Shown: piece after piece, positions 1 to 10,682 of the stretch
Position numbering within the stretch: position 1 is the stretch's first letter
How the letters are laid out: each line of letters starts with the position of its first letter
DNA from: Gracilariopsis chorda
Taxonomy: Eukaryota > Rhodophyta > Florideophyceae > Gracilariales > Gracilariaceae
Assembly: GCA_003194525.1 (NCBI GenBank)
Contig: NBIV01000007.1
Location: 310,001 to 374,000, forward strand
Reading direction: 5' to 3'
Length of the DNA stretch: 64,000 bases
Notes under the pieces: model-generated
Seen by the model: the letters and a program-made list of their open reading frames with translations, nothing else
Databases searched by the model: none
Told to the model about the DNA's origin: nothing
Position numbers and translations under genes: made by a program

Positions 1-1700
1 GGCCCAAAAATCAGCCCGGGTCCTGAGATTGCAGTAATGTTATCTCCTCAACACTAGCAAGTGCTTGGAGTACTTTTATTCTCGGTGCCATACCGCTGAC
101 AACATTCTCAAGGTTTCCTGCGTGTGCTGATTGTAAAACAGAACGATCGTTGAACAAGTGAAACTTTTCCCTTTGGGCTGATGTTTGCTGATGTTCATGA
201 CCAGATTTTGGAATCAAAGTGAACTGGGTAGCAGAGAAAAGGCGACCGCTTTTATAAAACATGGCTACAACACGACCACTAACGCTCTCGCGATACATCA
301 CTGCTTCCACACGTCTTCCGGACAATTTGTTCGGTTTTGTTCGTGCGCTGTATATCGCTATTCAACTGCGTCTACTTACAACCATCCCTTTGTGTAGTTT
401 TTGCAAAAAATCATCCCCAATAACAAAGAGATAGTCTAAACTCCTTTTTTGCCGTCCCAATTCCCGTTGCACCGATGGGATCATTACTTTAATCGATAAA
501 TCCTTTCGACTCATTGCCTCTGTCAAAAGCAAACAATGTTTCTGTCATGTGTCTCACAGGACCTGCAGTAGAACATCTTCAATGAGCCGGATCAATCATT
601 TACATATATTTGTTACTTTCTCCCCCGGTCTCAAGTAGAGATTTGTCAAAGCGACAGAATTCAAGGCTCAACACGTTGTATTATTGACAGGACCAAGCGT
701 CTTATACGGATTGTTGACGTGGAATATTGTGGTCAGTTTTGCAACTGCCTTTGATCGCAATCGCTGGTAGTCTTCATCAAGACTATAGATTGTAGCGCCT
801 GAACCATAACATAACACCCGATTTAGAGCAGCCAACACATCCTCGAGTTCTGTTATCATTGCGTTTGCCCTCTGAAGAAGATTGGACGATCCTTCTCCGA
901 AATCCTCAACCCTTTGTCTCCTGCCCTGCGTACACGACAATGCTGACCATACATCACAGTACCAATTACCTAACATATTCATTTGACAAGATATTCTTGT
1001 TTCGCTTCGCCGTAATTGTCCCTACAGTTGATGAATAAGATGCAGCTAATACGTGTAAAATGAGAATACCTTTGAATTCAAAGGCTGTGCTCGGATTCTT
1101 ATTCTTGAGTTTTATAACTCGATTAACATTTGATATGATCTTCATAAAGACATTTTTGGGCAAGCAAACATCCAATAAATCCATTTTAATCAAGTTTGTC
1201 TCAGTAATAAGGTCCTTTGTGCCAAAACTTTCTCTAATTTCTCGTGTTACTTTTCGTAGAATGAAATTGGTCTCCGAAACAAACTTCTTTTCAAGCCGTT
1301 TGTTAGTACCGTCTATTTCAATCTACAAAGATTGAAACGGAGAAAAATAATTCCACTATTTAAGCTCCCCTGTTCTTGCAAGTAGTTTTCGATCTCCTTT
1401 GCACATACTACTGGACACATTTGCAACATAATTACAGTATTCGAATGTATCGTCTATCAGTGCATCAATAGCATCATTGAAAAGTGAAGACCAAATGTTT
1501 TCTACGGCTATCTGGCGAGCATCATTTGCGTTGGAAATGCCCAGTTGATTTTGTCTAGGTACCTTTCTGATACGATTTTCAACACGTAGTACATATAGCT
1601 CTTGCTCTAGAATGTGCGATTGATTTTTTACGTTTGTTGTTGAAATACTCTTTGTACAATTGGTTCGAGTACTGCTGTCTTCTGTGTCATGAAAAATGAA
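1..1700 (-). pseudogene. Unrecognised broken coding relic
   Basis: Several minus-strand open stretches follow each other without joining into one frame. About 117 codons without a usable Met run from near 1700 to 1347. A second stretch begins at about 1329 just after a TTTGTAG that could be a 3' splice site and runs to 966. It overlaps a third (982 to 668) in another frame. A fourth lies at 325-11. The middle part is AT-rich and rich in Lys and Asn. The third contains SLDEDYQRLRSK followed by NPYKTLGPV, which faintly recalls the catalytic core of PiggyBac-type transposases (an Asp-Glu pair followed by a KP-x-K-x-G segment). The resemblance is by eye only. It could equally be a spliced host gene or a decayed DNA transposon. 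No function is assigned. Confidence 0.25.
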
Positions 1701-1778
1701 GAGAGAATCGTCTGGCTCACCATTTCAAGCAAACGTAAACAATCATATCACATTCTGCGGATTGATAAAATTTGTGAC

Positions 1779-1927
1779 TGGAGACACGCTGGCCACCAGT
1801 TGGGACGTGGTTTTCAGTCCACTCGTCCCGACTGGAGGCACCAAATAAATGACCTCGCTGATCTCCCTGCGTTCACGAGAATGAGGGGAGAGGGCAGACA
1901 GTGAGAAGCCACAAAGCTACACACAGC
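1779..1927. repeat. 149-bp direct repeat, copy 1
   Basis: This sequence recurs at 8370-8518 with only three differences, about 98% identical. It starts with TG and contains a hairpin (arms 1796-1807 and 1824-1835, one G-T pair). Both copies have the same orientation and bracket about 6.4 kb that holds a gypsy-type LTR and the copia element. It may be a short LTR-like or hairpin-bearing non-autonomous element. No clear target duplication was found around either copy. Confidence 0.9.
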
Positions 1928-2139
1928 AACATGGTAGCATCGCATGCGGTTATCGATAACACCGTCGACGCGAAAAAGGCGTATCGAAAACAATATTGAA
2001 AACGTAAGGAACACAGCAACCGCCGGCGCAAAAGCCGACACTGAATAAACCCTGCATCAGGCTTCTCTCCAACGCAAGACTTATCTGCACAAGAGAGTGA
2101 GAAACGTTAACGTTCTCCACTCTCTATAGCACTTGCGCT

Positions 2140-2385
2140 TTCGGCGCGCCTTGCGCCCGACCACTTTTCCCGGCTGCGCCGACTGGTGTGGCGCTCCCAA
2201 ACCATCTCCCCGCCTCCAGCAGCCCGTGCACACTCCGCCTTTTCCGCGCCGGACTACTCTCCCGCTTGCGCCCACTGGTGTGGCAAACCATTTTCCCTCC
2301 CTGCCGCCCGTGCACACTCCGCCTTCTCCGCGCCGGACAACCTTCCCCCGCCTGCACCCATTGTTGAGTCGCTGCCAAACCCCCC
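2140..2385. repeat. GC-rich minisatellite of about 90 bp units
   Basis: Two units (2182-2273 and 2274-2359), plus partial units on each side, share ACTGGTGTGGC, a CCCGTGCACACTCCGCC block and CCGCGCCGGAC. The array ends in a run of ten or more C. A further related unit lies at about 3295-3345, on the other side of the LTR at 2399-3260, so the LTR appears to have landed in or beside the array. Proline-rich reading frames across it are by-products of the repeat. Confidence 0.7.
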
Positions 2386-2398
2386 CCCCCTCCATCAC

Positions 2399-3260
2399 TG
2401 TGGTGCAATGCCCCAAATGGGAAAAACACCGAAAGACGTTCGGTATCTTCCTCTCACGAGGTGAACCCAGTTGGGTAGAGCCCTCCCAGAGGTGTCACGG
2501 CGAAGCCGGTTTGTAAGACCAGGGACACCTGTCGCGACTTGCGCAGGGAGGTGAAGGCGAAGAATCGGTATCCGCGTGAGCGGGGTGTGATCCTCAGTAG
2601 AGATATGTTTCCACGTAAGTAGGGAAGTGTGAGCGGGTGCACACAGGAGGGGCCGCGGGTAGCGGGATGTACTACCCTGAAAGGGGGAAAGGAGGAGAGT
2701 GAAGAGAAAGGAGGAAGAGTGGGCGAGGGTGAGTCGCGAGAGCGACGAACAAATACGGCAATGCCGGTGGACAGGACTCCCTATACAGGGCGAAACACCA
2801 ATGTGATTGGAACAATTATACTCCCCAGGATGGGCCTCTTTAGATGTGCAAGGGGGTTAGATGTCCCGTGGTTCACGGCGTTTCCCTCCAAGGAGGAGTA
2901 GAGCACGCGCGCAAGCGGTAAGAACTAGAGCCAATTCCCCAGGTTGAGTTCCCTTGTTGGGGAAGTTTTACTGGTGCGACGGTAGTGCGCCGTCGCACTA
3001 AGTACTAGCTTCCCAGAAATGGGTGTGAAAATAATAAATAAAAGCAACTAAAACACTCCACATTTCGTGGCAACATCCACTACTGTGGCCAACCGCCAAT
3101 TCACCCAAAACTGTGTCCCACGTGTCCATATCCACCATAATGGGGCGTAGTTCATATACACACTACACAACCGATAATATCGGGAAAACGATCAAGTACC
3201 AGGAATCTCTCCCTGAGGGCGTTGCACTTCAATCACGTCCAGCCTCTACCGTCGCTACAG
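2399..3260 (-). mobile_element. Ty3/gypsy-type LTR, solo or truncated
   Basis: The sequence follows the same order of blocks as the LTRs at 52463 and 63242. It starts TGTGGTGC, has the GAGGTGAAC-CAG block 60 nt in, then AGAGCCCTC, TATACAGGGCGAAAC, an AT-rich AATAAA stretch and a GTGGCCAACCGCC block near 3088. It is more diverged from them than they are from each other, so it is an older or different family member. Orientation is inferred from that similarity. No gypsy coding part adjoins it, so it is a solo LTR or the end of a truncated copy. The next LTR of this kind is at about 45546-46380. Confidence 0.6.
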
Positions 3261-3374
3261 CACACAAGCCTCCCTCCCGCCTGCTTGGTACTGCCCGAAA
3301 CCCCGCAGCTCGTGCACGCTCCTTTTTCGCCGCGCCGGACAAAAACCCCCCCGTATCTGGCGTTGCGTTAGAGC

Positions 3375-6300
3375 GTGCGCACTAGAAGCTTGTTGAAAGC
3401 TACCGTGTCGTTGAACAACACTTGCCCCTGGCTTGTGGTCTGGACCGATCACCTGAAGCTTCTAGTGGCGACACATCGCAGTTACTGCACGCTCCGCATA
3501 ACCGCCTTCACCATTGGACGAAGAACACAGACGGTGAACCGGAACTATTATATAAAGTCCTAAGTAAGGCCTCCGCCACTACTAATCCTTCAGGGAAGTT
3601 AGCACTTGGCTGAGCTAAGGTTCGAAAGCCGAATACCGGTTGGGAATCGACTGGGGACTTGAACTAAGCCTGCGGATAGCGCACTTGCCGTATAACTGGC
3701 TCAGCTGGGGTGAGTGTAGCTGTTCGTAAGGAGACAGGGTGTCTCGTCGTTCGGCCCGGACCTTAGTGAAGACAAGGACGTTTCAAGGAGCAAGATCGCC
3801 GCGCAAGTAGCCGTAAGGAATTAGAGGAGGCCAAATGGTGAACACATATCACGTTGTTAGTAACCTCTCCTGGACATTCCGTAGGTTGCACGCACCCTCG
3901 TTCTGGATTGTGCAGAACTTGGACGGGCCGCTGAAATCGCATCTCACCGAGAGAGTCTTACTCGGAGCCAGAGGTCTGACCTTTAGGGAACCGGAGATAG
4001 TATCTCCTGCCAGTGGACCCGGGTACGCAAAAGTAGTAGAAGGATCCCTCAACCGGTAGGGGACCGGTGAAGAATTCTATCTGCCAGTCTCCCTTAGTCT
4101 CGCGTTGAGTGATACTCTGCGATGGACTCTGAGACTTACCAAGAAAATAAACGTATAACCCGTCTAAAAGGGGGCGCCGATTACATTAGGGATCTCATGC
4201 ACTCCCTCCAATCATTATTCGTGCTTTCGGAACCTCGTCCAAATGAAGGATCCGCTGCAGCTCGAAAGAGATGGGACGACGCCGATCGTAAGGCAAGATC
4301 GGCCATCGTCCAAAACCTTGACACACAGCCGATCGTCGCAGTTTCGGAACTACTCGAAAGAGAACACTGCTCTGCTTTGGAGGTATTGAATAAACTTGAG
4401 TCTACATATAAGAAGGACAACATACAATCCAAATTGAACCTCCGCCAAAAGCTAAGCACCTTGACATTCAAGGATGGCGACGACGTACAGAGACATTTAC
4501 TCGAGTTGGAGACAACATACTTAGAACTTGCTAGACTGGGTGACCCACTCACGGAAAAGGAGCGAACTGCGACTCTGCTCCGTACCTTGCCAGACTCACT
4601 AATGGCAATCAAATTATTGGCAGACGCAACCAACATGGAATACGATCAAGTCGTTTCGCTTGTGCGATCCAAAATGGACCGACGTGTTCATCGGGCATCG
4701 ACATATACCACGAAGGCCACAGAAGCCAAGAAAGATAGCATTCACCCTTACCCTGCTGCGAAGAAGACTACAACCCGACGCAAGCAGCATGCAAAAGGGA
4801 ACAAGAAGGGAGTTGTATGTTGGAATTGTGGACGCATAGGCCACATCAGGGCCGAATGTTGGCGCAAGAAAAATAAAAACCAACAACAGCCCAACAATAA
4901 AGACTCCAATAATAATAAACATAACAAAGGCGAAGGACGCAATAACAATCGAGCTTGGGACTCTAACAACTACACCGACGCCCACAACCAAGGGCGACCA
5001 AACGCAAACCGCCACCACGGCGACAGAAACGGGAACCACTACCGCGGATTCATAGCATTAGCTAATGCCCGTCTCCACCAGGACAACATAACCCCAACAT
5101 GGCTGGACTCTGGAGCTAGTCATGTTCTCATCAAGGACAAATCGTTGTTCTGGGAATATCACCAAACACCTCCGCAAACAGTAAACTCTTGCGACAACCA
5201 GTCAGAGATCGTAGGTTGGGGAAAAATAAAGCTACCCTTAGGAACCGGACTCATGTTACCGGCCAAACATACCCCAACCTTCGACTCTAAGTTGGTATCT
5301 TTATCTGTCCTGGTGAATTACGTCAAGGTGCAATACTCAAACGGATTCGTAATTAAAGACCACACAACGGGCCAAGTCATACAAAACTCCACCCCGAAGG
5401 ACGGACTCTATCCCCTACCGAGCCCCGTATCACCACCACAGGTACAAGCTGCAACACACGCACCTGGCAACAGAGCCAAGAATTGGCATGAGAAACTCGG
5501 ACACCCTGGAAGAGAGAAACTCTTGACATGTATTGATTTGTGTCAAGGGGTACCTAAACTCTCTCCAGACGAAGTCAACAACGTCATATGCACTCCGTGC
5601 ATTGACGCCAGCACCAAGCGTGCTCCACTTCGGCAATCACACTCGGTAGTGCAGAGACCTTTGGGGTTAACGCACACCGACCTCACTGGACCCATAACCC
5701 CGACCTCTTTACAAGGGTCGAAGTATATGCAAGTCCTCATTGACGACAACACAACGGCAAGCAAGCTCAATATACTTTCTAAGTAAGAAGAAACAACTCT
5801 TCAAATCTGTCCGCTGGTACAAGGCTCGGGCGGAAACCGAACTACCTCCCAACCTAATGTACCACGTTCGCCTTGACGGGGTGGGTGAGAATAGGTCAGA
5901 CGATTTCGTCTCATACGCGATGGAAAATGGCATAGTTCTAGAGTTCACCCCACCGTACGCACACCAATCAAACGGTGTAGCAGAGAAAGTCATCCAAGAC
6001 TTCTGGAAGATGGCTAAAACATTCCTGTTCGCCTCCAAGCTACCGCATGAGCTATGGGAAGAAGCCATTTCACACGCAAACTACTTGAGAAATCGCCTAC
6101 CAAATCATCGAGCAGGAATGAAGGTTCCTTACACCTTATGGTTCGGACGAAAACCGGACTTCAAAAACTTACGGAAGTTTGGGCAAGAAGGCCACGCGTT
6201 CATATACAGGCCTGAAACCGTCGCAAATAAGAAGTTCCTACCACGCGCTATTCCTGGACACTTCGTGGGGATGCAAAGCCCGCGGACACTGTATAGGATA

Positions 6301-8123
6301 TACACCCCATCCATGGGAAAGGTAGTAAAGTGCCGCGAGGCAGATTTCAAGGATACCAAGGAGTCCCTCCCTTCAATCAAAAGACCTTATGGACTTCTCG
6401 TCTCTCAGACGATACGAAGCCGACAAAACTATTGGTGAAGATGATGAAGACCATCTAGACGCTTCTCTTGCTCATTGCCTTATCGCGAACTCACGCTCCA
6501 AAGACCTCGGGGATGATGGCAGAGTCCCCAAGAGCTTTGAAGAAGCCAGAGCGATGCCAGGATGGGCAGAAGCAATCGACAGATAGTACGATGCGTTGGT
6601 GGAAAGAGGAACTTGGAAGCTGATTGATAGAGAACCTGGCATGAAACCATTGCCATTCTTATGGAGGTTCTTAGCAAAATTATTAAGCTCCGACCCTCCG
6701 CGTATCCTTCCAAAAGCGCGTTGCGTAGCACGGGGCGACCTGCAACGCCCGTACTTGGATTACGACCCAGACAACTTGTACGCCCCGGTTGCCCGTCTTG
6801 CAACCATTCTTCTTTTGTTGGCAAAGGCCGCAGCTCAGGGACTGATACTAGAGACTATGGATATTAGCAACGCGTACCTGTACGGTGATCTAGACGAGCC
6901 TATAATCATGGAACAACCCCAAAACGCATCTGGATCCTCATTTATTCCTGGAAAGGTATGCTTGCTTCTAAAGTCAATATACGGCACAAAACAAGCCGGA
7001 CAAATATGGGGATCTCTCATGCACAATGAGCTATTGTGCTTGGGATTCAAGCAGTCGAGCACCGATAGCCGACTATATATATACAAGTCCAACAGCGGAA
7101 CCTTGGCCATCGTAGTGGTCGTTGACGACTTACAGACATCTTGTAACTCCCGGTATCTTCTGGAAGACTTCAAAACAGAGATGCAGAACCTCTTTAAGGT
7201 TAAGGTCCTTGGAGATGCGAAACGTCTCGTTGGATTTGACATAACGAAGGACAAGAACGGAATAAAGGTACAAAAAAGCAGTTATATTGACAAGATACTG
7301 CTGGAAAATGGTCTGACCAACTCCAACGTTGTTTGAACTCCATTGCCGTCCAATGTGACATCACAGCTCGTCGAGAGGACGAACGGCGTATTCCATCCGG
7401 CGTACATGACCGCTACCGGAAACTGGTAGGAAGTTTGATGTACTTAGCCGTCTCATCGAGGCCAGACATCATGTGTACCGCTTCAATGCTGGCAAGGCAG
7501 GTCCATGATCCATGCATGACGCATGTTGGGCATGCAAAAAAAAATTCTGAGATACTTGAAGGGTACAAAGGGTCTTTGCTTGTTCTTTCCCGCTAATAAC
7601 ACAGCACCAATGGAGTCATACTGTGACTCAGATTGGGCCGGTTGTCGTGAGACAAGACAGTCTACGACAGGATTATTAATAAAGGTGAACGAAGCATCTG
7701 TAATGTGGACGACCAAGAAGCAACCTCTTTTTGCTCTGTCGTCTGGGGAGGTGGAGTACATTGCACTGTCGTATTGTGGAAAAACACTAACGTGGTTGCG
7801 TAGAATATTCTGAAAACTACGCAACGGAATCCATCCTGGAGGATGAACCTCAAATGTACCCCATATCCATAGCAACGGACAATTCGACTGCTTTGTCGAT
7901 CTTAAAGAGTCCAAAGGTCTCGGAAAAGAACAAGCATATTGCTCTAAAACATCACTACATAAAAGAGCTACTGGAGATCAAAATAATTCACGTGAAGTCA
8001 ATAAGGACTGATGTGCAAGCTGCCGACATACTTACCAAGCCTATTGTTTTTAAAAAGCTCAGGAGACTGACGTTACTTTTTTGGCTTGACGAAATAGTAT
8101 TGCCACTTGTAATTATTATCTGA
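3375..8123 (+). mobile_element. Ty1/copia retrotransposon, broken
   Basis: Fossil Ty1/copia element. The parts are in family order: an untranslated leader with a possible TATA box near 3549 (3375-4121), a UBN2-type gag from 4122, a CCHC zinc knuckle near 4830, a retropepsin-like protease with DSGA near 5106, a GAG-pre-integrase zinc domain (about 5480-5640), the integrase core (about 5650-6330), reverse transcriptase (about 6600-7320) and RNase H (about 7500-8060). The order integrase before reverse transcriptase is diagnostic for copia. It is broken, with about half a dozen breaks. No long LTR pair is obvious. The 149-bp repeats at 1779 and 8370 flank it, but a gypsy-type LTR lies between them too. 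It cannot be dated without its LTRs. Confidence 0.9.
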
Positions 8124-8369
8124 ATTTGTTGATTTCTGACTAACCTTGCTTCTTTACTAACAAGTTTTGTTTTGAAAGTAGATTCTTATATTTCGTGGTG
8201 ATAAGTATTGGATGTAGTAAACTTATCATACCTTTTCCTAGACGGCGGATTTTTCCTATAAGGTTTTGCTGTGGTACAGGTTTTTAATGGTGGTTACTAT
8301 GCTTCATAATCATAGAGTAGATTAGTCGCAATCTGCGCCGAATTACTTGCTTGCGCGGGACGGTGTGAA

Positions 8370-8518
8370 TGGAGACACGCTGGCCACCAGTTGGGACGTG
8401 GTTTTCAGTCCACTCGTCCCGACTGGAGGCACCAAATAAATGACCTCGCTGATCTCCTTGCCTTCACGAGAATGAGGGGAGGGGGCAGACAGTGAGAAGC
8501 CACAAAGCTACACACAGC
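8370..8518. repeat. 149-bp direct repeat, copy 2
   Basis: Second copy of the sequence at 1779-1927, same orientation, three differences. The hairpin is preserved (arms at about 8387-8398 and 8415-8426). Similarity stops sharply on both sides, so this is a discrete unit. Confidence 0.9.
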
Positions 8519-8855
8519 TACAAAATTGGCATGATATCAAGCGTTTGCTCTCATGGCGTTTCAATCAGAGTTCGTTTGCATTGCTAAGTTGTTCGGTGCA
8601 TTAAAAGATATTTTTGTTCATGTTTGTCAACTGAGTCAATAGTTTGTGATTCGGATCTGCCTAATGTAGGCAAAGAAATTATTTCAGCTTCGCTGGTGTT
8701 AGATACAATAGGAGACAAACATGGCGAATTTTTATGGCCTGTAGTGGGAGTGTAGGTATCAATAATTGGCAGGCGTTGTTCGCAGGTTGTTGTTGAAGGA
8801 AGAGGAGATCTCGTCATTGAGAGAGGGGATAATTGACAGGTCTCTTTAACGAGGG

Positions 8856-9032
8856 GTGATGCGGTCCCACGCGGTGAGTTCCAGGTTGCAGCGGGTGATG
8901 GGTGGTGTGATGTCACTCCAATTCTGGGTGAGCCTCACCGCGCGGTGGGACTTACTCACCCTGGAAGGGTGGCGTGGGACCGTATCACTCAAATCTCACC
9001 TCAAATTGGGGTGATGAAATTTCATCACCCCA
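8856..9032. repeat. Inverted-repeat cluster, MITE-like
   Basis: Arms at 8856-8885 and 8960-8988 are inverted copies sharing GTGATxCGGTCCCACGC and TTCCAGG, which makes a 133-bp MITE-like unit. The centre holds a second palindrome (GGTGAGCCTCACC region, near 8927-8939). A perfect 26-nt palindrome follows at 9007-9032. A TATA box begins 45 nt further on, so the cluster sits in the promoter of the next plus-strand transcription unit. Confidence 0.75.
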
Positions 9033-9076
9033 TGGGAACGGGGTTATCCGTTTGGTGTCTTGCGTTGTTTGTTTCC

Positions 9077-9084
9077 TATATAAG
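9077..9084 (+). promoter_or_regulatory. TATA box
   Basis: TATATAAG in the context CCTATATAAGCGCC is a strong match to a eukaryotic RNA polymerase II TATA box. Transcription would be expected to start near 9105-9115. The spliced small gene at 9531-9960 lies downstream on the same strand. Confidence 0.5.
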
Positions 9085-9530
9085 CGCCACGCCGCATTGC
9101 CTTGCTTCCTTCTAAAAAGGTAGATCACCAAGTTACCGCTACGCTATCGTAAACGACCGTTATCAGTTGTCTTACCTTTCCTAGCTACTACCCTTTTCCT
9201 TCATAGTACCAGGATTGAAACATGGGTTTCAAGCGGCATTTCAAGCCCCTCCAGATAATTATGTTATCATCGATCTCATCGCCCAAACAAAGACATACCC
9301 AGAACAAATAGTCCCCTGCCATCCTGCTCATAACAATGTGGAACACTGACCCAACGACAAGTATTCATTCACTTGTAGCAGCGCCGAAATGTCCATCAAA
9401 CCTACTCAATCACTTCCTTCTTTGCAGATGTGCCCCCCGTACCCGCGTGTACTCCTTTTTTTGCAGTGGATTCCTTGCCACCTTCTGCTCGAGACACAGA
9501 CTCACAACCTGTGCCTAAGTAATACGTACC

Positions 9531-9960
9531 ATGTCAAGCTCCAAAGTTTGTGCTTCTGATTCGCCGCACTTAGTCCCGAAGGTATCGTACGCAGTCCGGC
9601 CACCTCAGCACCAATCTCGTTACAGTACCATTGCGCTCGGTTGAACCGCCCTGACAGAGCCTATCCGAAGTCTTGGGCCACATTGAGTACGGGCCCGAGA
9701 GGCACGTAAGATTGTCCAAGTTGACTATAATCCGCGCAGTTCCATGTTGCCCGCGTGCATGCAGAGTACGCAAAGAAGTGGAGAGCCTGCTCGATAGTTT
9801 CGTGAAACTAGACCTCCATGGCCTCCCGCCATACACAACAGTACGCAGATGGATGGCAGGTATGTAACCGCTGACTAATGTGCTTTGTGGTCATGCGTCA
9901 TTGCCTCGAGATGTCTTCGATGTCTGGAACAATAGGTTACGCCGGACGTGGGCATTATAG
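9531..9960 (+). CDS. Small spliced gene, unknown function
   Basis: Three exons can be read: 9531-9581, 9658-9859 and 9911-9960. Intron 1 (76 nt) runs GTATCG to CTGACAG. Intron 2 (51 nt) runs GTATGT to CTCGAG with a CTGACTAAT branch-site-like motif. All three join in frame and end at TAG, giving about 100 residues. The middle exon reads as a normal protein with a segment HGLPPYTTVRRWMA, continued after splicing by DVFDVWNNRLRRTW. No family was recognised. The 5' end is uncertain: another good acceptor (CTTCTTTGCAG, ending near 9427) and a TATA box at 9077 suggest more exons upstream. The in-phase joins support a real gene, but no transcript is available. Confidence 0.45.
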
Positions 9961-10682
9961 TACGCCGTTTCGAGCCGATGTTGCGTTAACCTAGTGGAAG
10001 ATGTCAGGCACGGCCCCTATAACTAACATACAGTCCTTTAAGGTACGTGCTCCCCGTTGCTGGTGAGCTTTGGTAGCCATCAGGTTATCGGTACCGGGTT
10101 TGTAGGTGTCCTTTGATGGTGAGGGCGATAGAAACCTGTATATCCGAGTTCTCCCATTACAACTATGCTGCCTGCAACAACGTATACCCGATGTGAACCA
10201 CGATTTCAGAAAGATAGGCAGTACAACGAGGGTTGTTGCTCCGAAAGTTTTTCTCAACATCAATGCACTGCCAACAGTTCAAGAGTGCTGTTGGGATTGT
10301 GAGCTCCACCTGCACACCTTCAGACCCTGCGATGGGTATCATGACAAACTGTCACTGCGTTCTTCAACTGCTCCTGTTTTGACTTACAAGACTGAAGTGT
10401 TGTGACAGGAGTACATGGTGTTATACACGAAGAGCGATAAAGGGATAAGCTTATATCTATAAAGGTACATAGAGATAGAGTTAAGAGTATACCCCTAGAA
10501 CCCTTGTTTCCACACTAGCTCGAAGAAATGACTCAGGAGGATTAAGCTTCTGAAAGTGCCAGAATCAAGCAGTATTTTCCGCACAAGGTACACGATCTAG
10601 ACGTGAACGTGATGTCTTCAAAATGCAGATTCGGTTGATTCCTCCGTGTCAGTACTAACGCATATTCCTCGGTTTGTCGCCG
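9961..10682. other. Spacer with one unsupported open frame
   Basis: A 99-codon plus-strand frame lies at 10106-10405 and an overlapping 90-codon frame is on the other strand. Neither resembles a known family. The plus frame contains GDRNLYIRVLPLQ and could be a further exon or a separate small gene, but no splice sites link it convincingly. From 10406 to 10682 nothing else was seen. Confidence 0.3.

Noticed and set aside
2133-2516. Proline-rich frames of 90-130 codons
   Set aside because: Produced by the GC-rich minisatellite, with several frames open at once.
3610-3735. tRNA-like A- and B-box fragments (GGTTCGAAAG; TGGCTCAGCTGG)
   Set aside because: The spacing and stems do not fold into a cloverleaf on either strand. 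Most likely part of the copia leader.
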